From: Symmachiella dynata
GTDB taxonomy: Bacteria; Planctomycetota; Planctomycetia; Planctomycetales; Planctomycetaceae
DNA length: 64,000 nt
Assembly (NCBI RefSeq): GCF_007747995.1
Contig: NZ_CP036276.1
Location: 3,711,001-3,775,000 of the forward strand
Direction: 5' to 3'
Part shown: positions 1 through 9,825 of the stretch, in pieces
How the letters are laid out: every line of letters starts with the position of its first letter
Numbering within the stretch: position 1 is the first letter of the stretch
The notes under the pieces: model-generated
Told to the model about the DNA's origin: nothing
The model's database searches: none
The model's input: the letters and a program-made list of their open reading frames with translations, nothing else
Position numbers and translations under genes: made by a program

Positions 1-1
1 C

Positions 2-886
2 GGCATGCGTCGCGGCGAGATTCCGCTGGCTTGTAACCACCTCACCATGTTCATCGACGTGCAGCAGAAGCTGTTGTTTTATCTCGTGGCCGCCTGGGAG
101 GACGATTTCACCGGCTACGTGGTCGACTACGGCAGTTATCCGGACCAGAAACGGCAATACTACACATTGCGGGACGCGCGGCAGACACTGGCGGCGGTAG
201 CAGAGGGGACCGGACTGGAAGGTTCCATCTACGCCGGCCTCGAAGCCCTGACCGGCGATCTCCTCACCCGCGAATGGCGTCGGGACGACGGAGCGGCAAT
301 GCGGATTGAGCGCTGTTTAATCGATGCCAACTGGGGGCACTCCACCGACGTCGTCTATCAATTCTGCCGGCAGAGTTCTCATTCCACGATATTGACGCCC
401 TCGCACGGCCGGTTTGTCGGCGCATCGACCATTCCCTTCTCAGAGTACAAGCGCAAACAGGGAGAACGCGTGGGATTGAACTGGCGGATTCCCAACGTTC
501 GTGGCAAGCGAGCCGTGCGGCATGTGGTCTTCGATACGAACTGGTGGAAATCGTTCGTACACGCGCGGCTGGCTGTTGCCATGGGCGACCGCGGCTGCTT
601 GTCGCTGTTCGGCTCGAAAGCCGAGACGCACCGGTTGTTCGCGGAGCACGTCACCGCCGAATACTTCGTCAAAACAGAAGGACGTGGCCGCAAAGTCGAT
701 GAATGGAAAATGCGTCCCGAGCAATCGGACAATCACTGGTTGGATTGCCTGGTTGGAAGCGCGGTGGCGGCCTCGATTCAGGGGGCAGTCTTGTTCGGGA
801 CCGGTGCTTCATCGCCCAAGGAAAAAAAGCGGCTCAAGCTTTCGGAGTTGCAGCGGAGCAAGTGGCAGGTGGTGGGACGGGACTAG
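2..886 (+). CDS. Phage terminase large subunit, GpA type (C-terminal nuclease part, 5' truncated by window)
   Basis: The reading frame is open to the window edge, so the true start lies upstream and only about 294 residues are visible. The segment matches the nuclease half of GpA-type (lambda-like) large terminases, which cut concatemeric phage DNA during packaging. Visible marks are an early IDVQ motif followed by a hydrophobic strand and AAW (the family's first metal-binding Asp), a second acidic strand LIDANWG, and the late DNHWLDCLVGSAVAA helix containing His and Asp, close to the end as expected. The ATPase half is not in view. The stop is followed by 644 bp with no gene, so no portal or capsid gene follows here. 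It probably belongs to a prophage or prophage remnant lying mostly upstream. It is a different terminase lineage from the one at 59010-60668. Confidence 0.72.
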   Translation, partial: GMRRGEIPLACNHLTMFIDVQQKLLFYLVAAWEDDFTGYVVDYGSYPDQKRQYYTLRDARQTLAAVAEGTGLEGSIYAGLEALTGDLLTREWRRDDGAAMRIERCLIDANWGHSTDVVYQFCRQSSHSTILTPSHGRFVGASTIPFSEYKRKQGERVGLNWRIPNVRGKRAVRHVVFDTNWWKSFVHARLAVAMGDRGCLSLFGSKAETHRLFAEHVTAEYFVKTEGRGRKVDEWKMRPEQSDNHWLDCLVGSAVAASIQGAVLFGTGASSPKEKKRLKLSELQRSKWQVVGRD

Positions 887-1530
887 GAGAATGACGCACT
901 TCGAGCTAACGAATTACCGTGTTGTGGCGCCCAGCACTCTTATCTCCACTTTGGACAACACCGACTCTCGGTTATAGTAGTGATCAGGCTTGGTCTTGCC
1001 GTCCAAAATCGCGTATTTTCCGAACATAGTATGCTATGGAGAGCCATACGTGTTTGATACGTGCGCAAACAATTTATTTTGGGGCGCGGCGTCTCATCAA
1101 TAAAAGTCAGGGCATGGGGCGTAAATCGCGAGAACAACGTGAAAGTGTGATTTTGTTTTCGAGGGGTATTGCGAAATGGCACAGAGTTCAATTTGAAGGA
1201 AATTGGCTGGCGACATATTCACCGTGAATAATGTGAAGCGTGGGGTTTGTCACTAATCCAGTGTTTTCTGAGCCTGATGGCTCGAACGGCGACAGTTGGC
1301 GTTCATGGGGAATACCCCAGATCCTTCGGAATGCACGAAAAAAGCTTTGTGTCGACACCATCTCGCGCTGTAAAATAAGAGCGTAGCTCCACTGGCAATT
1401 TGCGACCACCGCTTGGCAAGAGCTTGAGGACGTTTCGGGGAGGGATAAAGCAACCTTCGCAGGTTCCCCGCGTGTTTGCTGGCATGGATTGCACCACATC
1501 AATGCACTCGAATAAATGTGAGCAACAGCA
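887..1530. other. Intergenic stretch, no gene recognised
   Basis: There are 644 bp between the terminase fragment and the peptidase gene. Short open frames occur on both strands, but none has a convincing ribosome-binding site, family motif or length. I see no tRNA or CRISPR repeat. It may be an eroded prophage edge. Confidence 0.5.
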
Positions 1531-3609
1531 ATGCCCAAACGACGAGCCCAACGTCAACGCAAGAAAACCCCAAGCAAAACTCCCAAAACTACCCGTCCCG
1601 AGGCGAAAAATCGTCGGCAGCCGCCTCCGAGAAGAACAGCGGCCGATCGTCTGGGGCGTCGATTTGACGCAGTTCCGGACCGTATCGACATACGTGATTG
1701 GGTGTATCGCCCACACCTTTCGAGCCTTCCCGATGTGCTAATTAACTGCGACAGTGTGCCGGGCATTCTCGATCAAGGCAACGAAGGCGCATGCACGGGG
1801 TTTGCCTTGGCGGCAGTCATCAATTTTTTGTTGATGCGCAGAAACCGCCGGCGATTCGTCAGCTGTCGCATGCTTTACGAGATGGCTCGTCGCTACGACG
1901 AATGGCCTGGAGAACAATACGAAGGCTCGTCCGCACGAGGGGCAATGAAAGGCTGGGTTTCACACGGGGTCTGTTCGTCAGATTCATGGCCAGATGACCT
2001 CCGCGGCCACGACAACCTAAACGGCGATCGCGCTGAGGAGGCCCAACATACGCCCGGCGGCGCCTATTTTCGCGTCGATCACCGACAGGTCCGGGACGTG
2101 CATGCGGCACTCGCCGAAGTGGGGATCGTGTATGCAACATTGATGGTGCATTCAGGGTGGGGCGATCCAGGGCCGGTGACGCGCTCAATCACATACGTCG
2201 AGAATGGCAACCTCCGCACTCGAGAATTTCCGGTGATCACTCGTCAGGGACGTGCGGACAGTGGACATGCCGTAGCAATCGTCGGTTATACGGCAGACGG
2301 ATTCGTGATTCAGAATTCTTGGGGGACAAGCTGGGGCGTCAACGGATTCGCGCTGTTGCCCTACGAAGACTACATGCTGCATGTCACCGACATCTGGGTG
2401 GCCCAACTTGGCGTTCCCGTATCGATGAATCTCTGGGAGCAATACGGCGCGACGGATTCGACCGCAGGATTACATCGTGCCACGCCGACGGTGCCCATGA
2501 GCGATATACGACCTTTCGTCGTCGATCTTGGCAACAATGGGGGGTTGTCAGATAGCGGCAATTATTGGACGACCGAAGCCGACATCAAACGCCTCTTCGA
2601 CGAAGAAATCCCTCGACGGGCCGCGGAGTGGGATAAACTCAGGATTCTGTTTTATTTGCACGGAGGCCTAAACGGCGAAGCCGAAACGGCACGACGCATT
2701 GTCGCTTTCAAGGATGTATTGCTCGAAAACGAGATCTACCCGATCCACATCATGTGGGAATCAGGACTTCGCGAAACCGTCTATGGCATTCTCGAAGATC
2801 TTTTCACCGACACGGATGAACGTGCTGCCGGACCGGCCGAATGGCTCAAGCGGTTTCGCGACGGTCTCCTTGAAGCGCGTGACCGAACCTTAGAGTTGAC
2901 CGCTGCATTGCCCGGATCGCTGTTTTGGTCAGAAATGAAGGAAAATGCACGATTGGCATCGCATCATCCGGACGGCCGAGGCGGTATGCAGATTCTTTCG
3001 AAGCATGTGAAAGACGTAGTCGCTGACGCTGTGCGTGACAAGTCGCGAAAGATCGAGTTGCACGTCGTAGCCCACAGTGCCGGAAGCATTTTCGCGGCGC
3101 ATGCAATCGACCTGATCCTGAATTCAAAGGTGCCGTTCAAGAGCTTCCATCTAATGGCGCCGGCGATTCGCGCTGATCAATTTAAGAGTCTGGTGCTGCC
3201 GAAGATCAAGTCTGGGAAATGCCCGCATCCGACGCTGTATGTCTTGAGTGATTCTGGAGAACGTGATGACACCGTTGGTCCCTATGGGAAGTCACTGCTT
3301 TATCTTGTGAGCAATGCGTTCGAGGGCGAATTTGGAACGCCGCTCCTCGGTATGGAACGCTTTGTTAGCGAAACGACCAATGGAGATGCCGAAGACGTCG
3401 ACGAGGACTTGGCACGTCTTTTTTCAAGGCCGGTCGATGAAAAGCCAAGTTTGATCGTTGCCGGAAAAGCGGGCGATGAATCGTCCGTGTCACGCAGTGA
3501 TTCCCACGGTGGGTTTGACAACGATCCCGCCACTATGAATTCAATCTTGCGGCGGATTTTGAAGAACATCCCTAATCGGGAGTTCACCGTAAGAGATCTG
3601 CAATTTTGA
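1531..3609 (+). CDS. Papain-like (C1) peptidase fused to an alpha/beta-hydrolase-like domain
   Basis: A 692-residue, two-domain protein. The first 50 residues are very basic (Lys/Arg/Pro-rich) with no signal peptide, suggesting a cytoplasmic or nucleic-acid-associated protein. Residues about 70-290 form a C1A papain fold: oxyanion Gln82 and catalytic Cys88 in DQGNEGACTGF, His246 in SGHAVAIVGY, Asn262 in QNSWGTSWG, so the triad is intact. Residues about 365-600 look like an alpha/beta hydrolase: strand LRILFYLHGG (His-Gly oxyanion motif, about 376-379) and a nucleophile elbow AHSAGS with Ser516. The substrate cannot be read from sequence. A peptidase joined to a hydrolase in one chain is unusual and suits an effector acting on protein plus ester or lipid bonds. 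Downstream, across an IS insertion, are two membrane proteins in the same direction, so the original unit may have been three genes. The ATG has only a weak upstream purine stretch; the start could be slightly further in. Confidence 0.72.
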   Translation: MPKRRAQRQRKKTPSKTPKTTRPEAKNRRQPPPRRTAADRLGRRFDAVPDRIDIRDWVYRPHLSSLPDVLINCDSVPGILDQGNEGACTGFALAAVINFLLMRRNRRRFVSCRMLYEMARRYDEWPGEQYEGSSARGAMKGWVSHGVCSSDSWPDDLRGHDNLNGDRAEEAQHTPGGAYFRVDHRQVRDVHAALAEVGIVYATLMVHSGWGDPGPVTRSITYVENGNLRTREFPVITRQGRADSGHAVAIVGYTADGFVIQNSWGTSWGVNGFALLPYEDYMLHVTDIWVAQLGVPVSMNLWEQYGATDSTAGLHRATPTVPMSDIRPFVVDLGNNGGLSDSGNYWTTEADIKRLFDEEIPRRAAEWDKLRILFYLHGGLNGEAETARRIVAFKDVLLENEIYPIHIMWESGLRETVYGILEDLFTDTDERAAGPAEWLKRFRDGLLEARDRTLELTAALPGSLFWSEMKENARLASHHPDGRGGMQILSKHVKDVVADAVRDKSRKIELHVVAHSAGSIFAAHAIDLILNSKVPFKSFHLMAPAIRADQFKSLVLPKIKSGKCPHPTLYVLSDSGERDDTVGPYGKSLLYLVSNAFEGEFGTPLLGMERFVSETTNGDAEDVDEDLARLFSRPVDEKPSLIVAGKAGDESSVSRSDSHGGFDNDPATMNSILRRILKNIPNREFTVRDLQF

Positions 3610-3720
3610 CTGCTTGTGGCCGGTTAGTCCTTTGGTGTTCCATGTACAGACATTGCAAGACAGTTTCTCGACAAGGAATCGACCGTGATGTGTCGCATTC
3701 GTAATATTTGGTATGCATGT

Positions 3721-5232
3721 TAGCAGCCCGTTGAAAAACCCCCGTTTGACACATCGATTACAATCTCCACCTGAATATGATCATCGTACGGAGGATTCCA
3801 AAATGGCGTTGGGGAAGCGGCGGTCGGAACGGCAGGGGGAGTTTTGGGTGGCGGCGACCGACTTGTCGAGCGGGCCGCAGCATCTGTTTTATGAAAAGCT
3901 TAATGCGATCCTGGCCGAGGCTGACTTCGATGACTTTGTCGAAGAGTTGTGCGAACCTTTTTACGCAGGCGGCGGTCGGCCGTCGATTCCGCCGGGCGTG
4001 TTTTTTCGCATGATGTACGTGGGCTATTTCGAGGGCATCGATTCGCAACGCGGCATCGCTTGGCGGTGCGCAGACAGCCTGTCGATCCGGCGATTTCTGG
4101 GCTACCGGCAGCACGAAGCGACGCCCGATCATTCGAGCCTGAGCCGCATCCGCACCCGCTTGCCGCTGGAAGTCTTTCACGACGTGCACGTCTGCGTGCT
4201 GCAGTTGTTGATCGCAAACAAGCTCGTCGACGGGACGACAGTCGGCGTGGATGCGACACTGCTTGAAGCCAACGCGGCGATGAAATCGATCGTCCGCAAA
4301 GACAACGGCGAGGATTGGGAAGAGTACATCAAGCGACTGGCGGCCGAGGACGGCATCGAAATCAAAACCAAGGCCGAGCTCATTCGCTACGACAAACAGC
4401 GCAGCAAAGAGGGAAAGAAGAAAGTTTCCAACGACGAGTGGGAGTCGCCGTCCGACCCCGATGCTCGCATCGCCAAGATGAAAGACGGTCGCACGCATCT
4501 GGCCTACAAGGCCGAACACGTCGTCGACCTCGACACCGAAGCGATTCTCGACGCGGAAATTTATCACGCGAACGAAGGGGACACCGCCACGCTGATTCCG
4601 AGTCTTGAGCAGGCGCAAAAGTATTTGGATCGGGCGAGCGGTTGGACACGGGACATTAAAAAGGTGGTGGCCGACAAAGGTTATCACGCAGTTGAAACGT
4701 TGGCGCGTTGTGCGACATTGGGTTGGGGGTGCGGCGGCATGAAGACGTATATCCCCGAACCGGAAAGGAAGTACGAATGGAGTTGGCTCGACCGGCCCGA
4801 TGCACAACAGCAAGCCGTGACGAACAACCACCGCCGCATGCAGCGCGCGTACGGCAAGCGGTTGCAGCGTCGTCGCAGCGAAGTGGTGGAGCGCAGTTTC
4901 GCACACGTGTGCGAGACGGGCGGCGGCCGTCGCAGTTGGCTTCGCGGGATCGACGAAGTCAGAAAACGGCACCTGATGACGGCAACAGCGCACAATTTAG
5001 GCCTGGTGCTGCGCAAGCTGTTGGGAACGGGAAAAGTGCGACAATTCGGGTCGTTGTGCGCGGGAGTTTTTGTGCAATCTTGCGGCGTAATCCGCCGATT
5101 CGCGTGTCTGGGGTCGTGTGCTAGACAACTGCGCGCCATATTTCGCAAACATCACATCAACCAAGCCCAGGCCGCGTGAGCCCAAAACCAATCGTGACAG
5201 TCGCGGACGCGGAGTAATTCAACGGGCTGTTA
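3721..5232 (+). mobile_element. Complete IS1182-like insertion sequence
   Basis: A 1.5-kb element carrying one transposase gene. The ends are 15-bp inverted repeats: TAGCAGCCCGTTGAA at 3721-3735 and, read on the other strand, TAACAGCCCGTTGAA at 5218-5232 (14 of 15 match). No clear target duplication is visible. The left end with its next nine bases recurs exactly at 26168-26191. The element separates the peptidase gene from the two membrane-protein genes. Confidence 0.8.
3803..5179 (+). CDS. IS1182-like DDE transposase
   Basis: A 458-residue transposase of the cut-and-paste DDE type. The N-terminal part is a DUF772-like domain ending in the signature PDHSSLSRIRTRLP. The catalytic part has Asp in VGVDATLLEAN, Asp in VVADKGYH and Glu in EVVERSFAHVCETGG. 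The ATG at 3803 (MALGKRR) is chosen because GGAGG lies at 3790-3794, while the longer frame from 3713 would start inside the terminal inverted repeat. The gene looks intact and the ends are well preserved, so the copy may be active and recent. A 411-codon open frame on the opposite strand is a shadow of this gene. Confidence 0.88.
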   Translation: MALGKRRSERQGEFWVAATDLSSGPQHLFYEKLNAILAEADFDDFVEELCEPFYAGGGRPSIPPGVFFRMMYVGYFEGIDSQRGIAWRCADSLSIRRFLGYRQHEATPDHSSLSRIRTRLPLEVFHDVHVCVLQLLIANKLVDGTTVGVDATLLEANAAMKSIVRKDNGEDWEEYIKRLAAEDGIEIKTKAELIRYDKQRSKEGKKKVSNDEWESPSDPDARIAKMKDGRTHLAYKAEHVVDLDTEAILDAEIYHANEGDTATLIPSLEQAQKYLDRASGWTRDIKKVVADKGYHAVETLARCATLGWGCGGMKTYIPEPERKYEWSWLDRPDAQQQAVTNNHRRMQRAYGKRLQRRRSEVVERSFAHVCETGGGRRSWLRGIDEVRKRHLMTATAHNLGLVLRKLLGTGKVRQFGSLCAGVFVQSCGVIRRFACLGSCARQLRAIFRKHHINQAQAA

Positions 5233-5522
5233 GCTCTGACTCGTATACCTACATTCCCAGTCGTAAAACGCCATCAGCTGTTGTGGAGGCATTTCACCAA
5301 GTATACTGGAAGTGGCATCAACGCGATCCATTATCGAGTGGTCTCGCTCACACCTAGCAAACGTCAACGTTCTGTCTTCTCTGGACCGTGAGTGCAATTA
5401 TGCTGACAACTTTAGCATTACGGACACACGTATTGACAATTGGACGACATCCGCTCGCATAGGCATCTGCGACACTGGTACCAACACTACGTATCGGACC
5501 TACTCATAGAAAGGGATACCTA

Positions 5523-7442
5523 TTGTTTGACAATTGGAAGCACATATCGTCCATTCTTCCCAGCGGCCGCACTGATGCGTCGCAGAAGGCTGTTGCAGAG
5601 GTGCTACAGCCGTGTGACGACATATTGGATTCATTGATCCATTGCAGGTTTACTCGCGACCCAGAAGAGTTTGGTAGTCAACATCGCAATGTAATGCGTT
5701 TACTCGAGTCATTTGAGCGACCGTTGTTGACATCCATTTCCGCTATTGTGCCCGCATCTATCGCGGACGACTTCGGAAGCATGCAAGACAATGCTACCGA
5801 ATTGATAAGGTCTCTAACCTCAACGGCTGAGGCCCTGACGCCGGATAAACCAAACCTCATTACCAGTTGTGTGGCAATGACACAACAACTTCGCTCATTA
5901 ATATTATCATTTCATGCAACACTTTTGCGACATTTGAAGTTTCGCTCTTTCATTCGCCGCAGCATAGTGGTGTTCCCGGTGTGTTTGACCATTATTGCAA
6001 CCCTGTATTTTGTGGTATTGGGTGACATCTATGTTGACACTGTCGAATCCACTTTTCCATACGTTTCGTCAGCCAGCGTCGATACCGAAATTCCGGTTCT
6101 CGACACGAGACCAACGAATCCTGAGCGCTATTTTGAAGATTTCGCATCATTTTGTTTTGGCGATAAATCATCGGCAATGGCATTTTTGCAAAAACATTAT
6201 GAGCATGCCTCAGACGCGGATCACGTGTCGCCTGGCAGCGCGGTACACCCCTTTTTGTATCACCGCTGGAAAGTCACGCTCAGAAATTCCTCGGCCCTTG
6301 ACGGCAAGTTTATTTCTTCAATATCAGTTAAAGCGAAGCTGATCGAACAGGCGCCTTTCCCATGGCCAAAAGTAAATTCGGAACCGAAAGTGGCGTTAAG
6401 AGCGATTGATTTCAACGACGAGATGCCTGAAGCATGGCGAACCGAGGACGAAATACCATCGGGAAGCGGCGGAGACATGCCGAGTTTTATGCTGTCGCAT
6501 CTCGACTACGGCCCGGCACTGAATGCAAAAGTCACGATTAGAACGGCACTTGGAGAAAGCCATAACAAGAATGTGGGGCAGATTTATCGTTGGGACGGTC
6601 AAAATTGGGTTTCCGTACCAATCTGTTATGTTGGTGGCCCCATTTCAATCTGGAAGGTGGCAATGGAAAAAGAGGATTCTATTTTGGGGCCACGGGAATA
6701 TCCGCACGAACATCTAAATGTCAATGGAGTTCCTAAAAGTGATGGCAATAAGTCGCTTTTGGAATGGCCCATGTATCTTGCACTGGGAGATGTTGAAATT
6801 GTTGGAGGTGAAAATAAGTTTCGACACGGTAAATATGCTTATGAGAAAGTGGTGACATTGGAACGCCTGCGAGAACTTACAGACGTAAGCTACAAGGATC
6901 TGGTGTTCGCAGATCTAGAGTATTCATCATTGTCCGGGGCCAAATATGCGATTACAACAACAGCGCGACTTCCTGGGCGTGTGTTGCTTTATGCGCGGAA
7001 CGAACGCCTGTTGGAGTTCGATCCAAGGATCGAGCGGCATCGAGCGGGAGTAATTGAAACCGGTCTCGCTCCGGCAGCGGTGTCGTTCGACGCCATCTTA
7101 AAGCAGTTTGTTAAGCCGGAAGATAGTGGTAAGGGCGTTGATCAAATCAGCCTTGATATGGACATAGATGCTACGCAAGTAGGATTTCGTGATACGGCCG
7201 CGCAAAGTGTAATGGTCGATCGGTTTTTAAATCCAGAGGGGCAAGTATGTCTTTACGTTCGGCTATTTGGTTTGAAAACTGGCCGTTACGAATGTCGTGT
7301 GTATGTAAATGGAGGCATCAAAAAAGAATTTGTTGCTGACGTGTTAAGCCCTGATGTGTTGCGATATGACACTATTGCAGCACAAGAGCCCATCAGTAAC
7401 GCCTATCGCTTGCGGCGCAGACTGATAGGGGATGATGAATAA
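5523..7442 (+). CDS. Membrane-anchored protein of unknown function
   Basis: I do not recognise a family. The frame gives 639 residues from a TTG start; AAAGGG about 8 bases upstream supports it. Residues 1-140 look helical and cytoplasmic. One strong transmembrane segment lies at about 147-167 (IVVFPVCLTIIATLYFVVLG), followed by about 470 residues of mixed, beta-rich sequence with several Trp and Gly-Asp turns, probably on the far side of the membrane. The next gene begins 42 bp downstream on the same strand and also encodes a membrane protein, so the two are likely co-transcribed. The peptidase-hydrolase gene upstream has the same orientation and the IS lies between them; a three-gene unit is an inference. 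Codon use looks AT-richer than the secretion genes, consistent with acquisition. Confidence 0.7.
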   Translation: MFDNWKHISSILPSGRTDASQKAVAEVLQPCDDILDSLIHCRFTRDPEEFGSQHRNVMRLLESFERPLLTSISAIVPASIADDFGSMQDNATELIRSLTSTAEALTPDKPNLITSCVAMTQQLRSLILSFHATLLRHLKFRSFIRRSIVVFPVCLTIIATLYFVVLGDIYVDTVESTFPYVSSASVDTEIPVLDTRPTNPERYFEDFASFCFGDKSSAMAFLQKHYEHASDADHVSPGSAVHPFLYHRWKVTLRNSSALDGKFISSISVKAKLIEQAPFPWPKVNSEPKVALRAIDFNDEMPEAWRTEDEIPSGSGGDMPSFMLSHLDYGPALNAKVTIRTALGESHNKNVGQIYRWDGQNWVSVPICYVGGPISIWKVAMEKEDSILGPREYPHEHLNVNGVPKSDGNKSLLEWPMYLALGDVEIVGGENKFRHGKYAYEKVVTLERLRELTDVSYKDLVFADLEYSSLSGAKYAITTTARLPGRVLLYARNERLLEFDPRIERHRAGVIETGLAPAAVSFDAILKQFVKPEDSGKGVDQISLDMDIDATQVGFRDTAAQSVMVDRFLNPEGQVCLYVRLFGLKTGRYECRVYVNGGIKKEFVADVLSPDVLRYDTIAAQEPISNAYRLRRRLIGDDE

Positions 7443-7484
7443 CGCATGTAATGGACGTCTTGTTAGATATCAGGAATAGCGAAA

Positions 7485-8240
7485 ATGTTAATCTTGGCGA
7501 TGCTGAACGGGGTGATTGTGGTGTTGATGGTTGTGGCCGCGTGGCGGGCCCCAAGTGAATCCGAACAATCGCGCCGTGGTGAAGAAGCGCATTCGCGAAA
7601 GCGGAGGAACCTGTTGATGGTAACGCTTGCTGTGGGAAGTGTGTCGATAATGACCTTCATTAGCATGCAAACAAGGAAAATGTCGGTCGATGACAGTCGC
7701 GAAAAAGATACGGTTATACCGAAACGAATTACAGCAATATTGGACGAGGCAATCGTCGACGGTGTCGTGTCTGACGAATCGGCTATTCAATTGAACAACT
7801 GGCTAAACTCGAGCGTGAGAGCCGTTTCGCGTGATATAGAAACAATCGCCCTTAGAGTGGAGGTGGCGGAACCAGTCAATAGTCTTCGGAAAATTGTTGG
7901 AGGCACAATATTGGATGAATCGGACAAGGTCGAAATTGCCTGTTGGTTAAGTCAGGTACCTCAGGACACGCTGCCTAAAAGTGTTAGGGGCGTGATTGCA
8001 GCAGCGATATTAGAGACATCGAAGGCACGGGAACGCGACGTTCTGATACTTGATCGATGGCTCGGCCGTCGCGAGTCCGGAAGGCGACTGAGCGGACCAA
8101 ATTCCAGCTACTTCGAGTTGGATTCCCCGCGTGATCCTTCAGTGTTCCACGCCGTCCCGGCGCCTGCGGCACACGAGGCACCACCTGCGAATGGCGGTCC
8201 CGCTCCCGCTCCGGCTCCGCCGGCCGAACCCGAGGCATGA
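7485..8240 (+). CDS. Small two-TM protein with Pro/Ala-rich tail, unknown function
   Basis: A 251-residue protein with AGGAA about 8 bases before the ATG. Two hydrophobic segments (about 2-20 and about 43-62) flank a short charged Arg/Glu-rich loop, giving a hairpin membrane anchor. The middle, about residues 80-205, is helical and acidic. The last about 35 residues are Ala/Pro-rich, ending in repeated APAP and PPA units that resemble a spacer or wall- or envelope-spanning tail. No catalytic motif is visible. It probably partners the 639-residue membrane protein just upstream. No downstream gene in the same direction follows before the broken transposase. Confidence 0.65.
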   Translation: MLILAMLNGVIVVLMVVAAWRAPSESEQSRRGEEAHSRKRRNLLMVTLAVGSVSIMTFISMQTRKMSVDDSREKDTVIPKRITAILDEAIVDGVVSDESAIQLNNWLNSSVRAVSRDIETIALRVEVAEPVNSLRKIVGGTILDESDKVEIACWLSQVPQDTLPKSVRGVIAAAILETSKARERDVLILDRWLGRRESGRRLSGPNSSYFELDSPRDPSVFHAVPAPAAHEAPPANGGPAPAPAPPAEPEA

Positions 8241-8939
8241 TCGAGAAATGTCGGTCGTAATGGGTTTGTGAGAGTCACTTGTTCGGTGGCTGACGATAAT
8301 ATTTGCGCTTCTTAGTTGTCGATATGGCGCATAAGGGGTTTGCGTGAAAAATAAATAAGAGGTGGATGACGGAATACGTGGTTGAAATGAACATGAAACG
8401 ATGTTGTGGCAAAGCGAGGTGGCTTTCGGTCCGACCTGTTCCCCTTTCTTGATCCATACGCAATGTGAGAAGTGTGGTGCTTTGGCATTTATAGGAGGAG
8501 TAAAGCATGCCAGACCATTAATTCGACTTTCGCGCCAATATCGCCGATTTCTCTACGTCGGCGCCTAAATCCGCCGATACAGAAATCTCAAACACGGTCT
8601 CTCGCTCGATCTCTTCGCCCGCCCAGGTCCATCGCTGCAGCGACGAAATGTGAGAATAGTTGCCAATGCCCCAACCGCGGAAGCCGCTCCCGGACGGCCG
8701 GTCCACGGGAATTCGTCCGACGTAAATCTTCACATTTGGGCCGGGAGTATGTTTCTGCGCGCGGTTCAAAAACATGACGGACACAAGTCGAACGCCGAAA
8801 CAAGGTTCGCCTGAAACTCATTTGGAAAAACTGTCGTCGGAAGTGATTGTATGCAGCCGCAATTGCGATTGCAAATTTCGAATCTTTTGCCATACGCGCA
8901 GGGAGAGCGCAGCTCGTATCAGAATTGCGTGTCAAGATT
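8241..8939. other. Gene-poor stretch before a transposase remnant
   Basis: About 700 bp with no convincing gene. A near-perfect ribosome-binding site GGAGGAG (8494-8500) precedes an ATG at 8507, but the frame closes after four codons, suggesting a decayed gene start. On the minus strand an 88-codon frame (8518-8784) has protein-like composition but no ribosome-binding site; I do not call it. Confidence 0.45.
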
Positions 8940-9620
8940 TCACGCAGCCCGTTCGTACCACTGGATCAGCCCGCCGAGTCGTTCGTGGCGGATGATGTCA
9001 TCGAGTACGATGGTGTTGTTCTCGGGTGGCGGATCTGCGCATGACGGCGGTAAATGCCTACAGGCAGAATGCGCGCGGTCATCGTTATAATAGCGGACGT
9101 ATTCACGGACGAGGTAATTCAGGTGCCGTTCGCCAAACACCAGAAAATTTTCCAAGCATTCCTGTTTGATGCTCTGAATGACCCGTTCGCAGCGCGAATT
9201 GAGATTGGGGCTCTGGACCGGCAGAACCTTGACTTTCAATCCCTCCGCTTTGAGGACTTCGTCGAAGCTTGCCGTGAACTTTGTGTCGCGATCGCGCATC
9301 AGATTAGTCGGTTTTTCGTCGCGATCGGCGGTGTGCATCAAAAAGTTCCGCCCCTGCTGTGTGACCCACGCGGAATCGGGATGCGCCGTGGAGTTGGTGA
9401 CGAAGATCTCGCGAGTCTCAACGTTAATGAAGACCAGCAGGAAATAGTTCACGATTCCGCGCGGCGTGATGACGCGTTGCGTGAAGAAATCGCAGGCCCA
9501 AAGCGTTTTGGCGTGGATCTTGATGAAATGTTCCCAGGAGCCGCGGGAACGCTTGGGCGAGGTGTCGATCCCCCGTGGGGGATAGTGGCTTGCTTCAAGA
9601 TTCGCGGTATCAAGAGTTGA
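8940..9620 (-). pseudogene. Truncated rve/DDE transposase (IS3/IS481-like)
   Basis: This is the C-terminal two thirds of an integrase-core transposase. It aligns by eye along its length with the complete 354-residue copy at 21663-22727, starting near that copy's residue 150. Asp in WACDFFTQRV, Asp in LMRDRDTKF and Glu in NSRCERVIQSIKQE preserve the catalytic triad. The helix-turn-helix N-terminal about 150 residues are missing, and the sequence before about 9570 does not match, so it cannot make a working enzyme. It marks an old insertion at the upstream edge of the 9826-21606 operon. Confidence 0.8.
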
Positions 9621-9825
9621 AACAACGGTGGAACTCGAGATAACGGCCATGCATTTACGTATGTCGCTATCCTGCGGCGGATCGCATCGAAATTGCCGTA
9701 CCTGAATATCCGACGCACATAGGGTTTTTACTAGCCCCTTGGGAATTCTTGGAATTTCCCCAGAAAACTTGGTAGGGTTTGGTAATCGCTATTCCAACGC
9801 AGCTATGAGCGTGGAGGGCCATACA

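Noticed and set aside
379-736. Minus-strand frames opposite the terminase fragment
   Set aside because: Antisense shadows of the terminase reading frame.
3758-4993. 411-codon open frame on the minus strand inside the IS1182-like transposase
   Set aside because: It mirrors the codon pattern of the transposase, which has a clear family match and ribosome-binding site; the antisense frame has low-complexity, His/Arg-rich protein without motifs.
8518-8784. 88-codon minus-strand frame with protein-like composition
   Set aside because: No ribosome-binding site, no family, and it lies in a decaying region; not strong enough to call.
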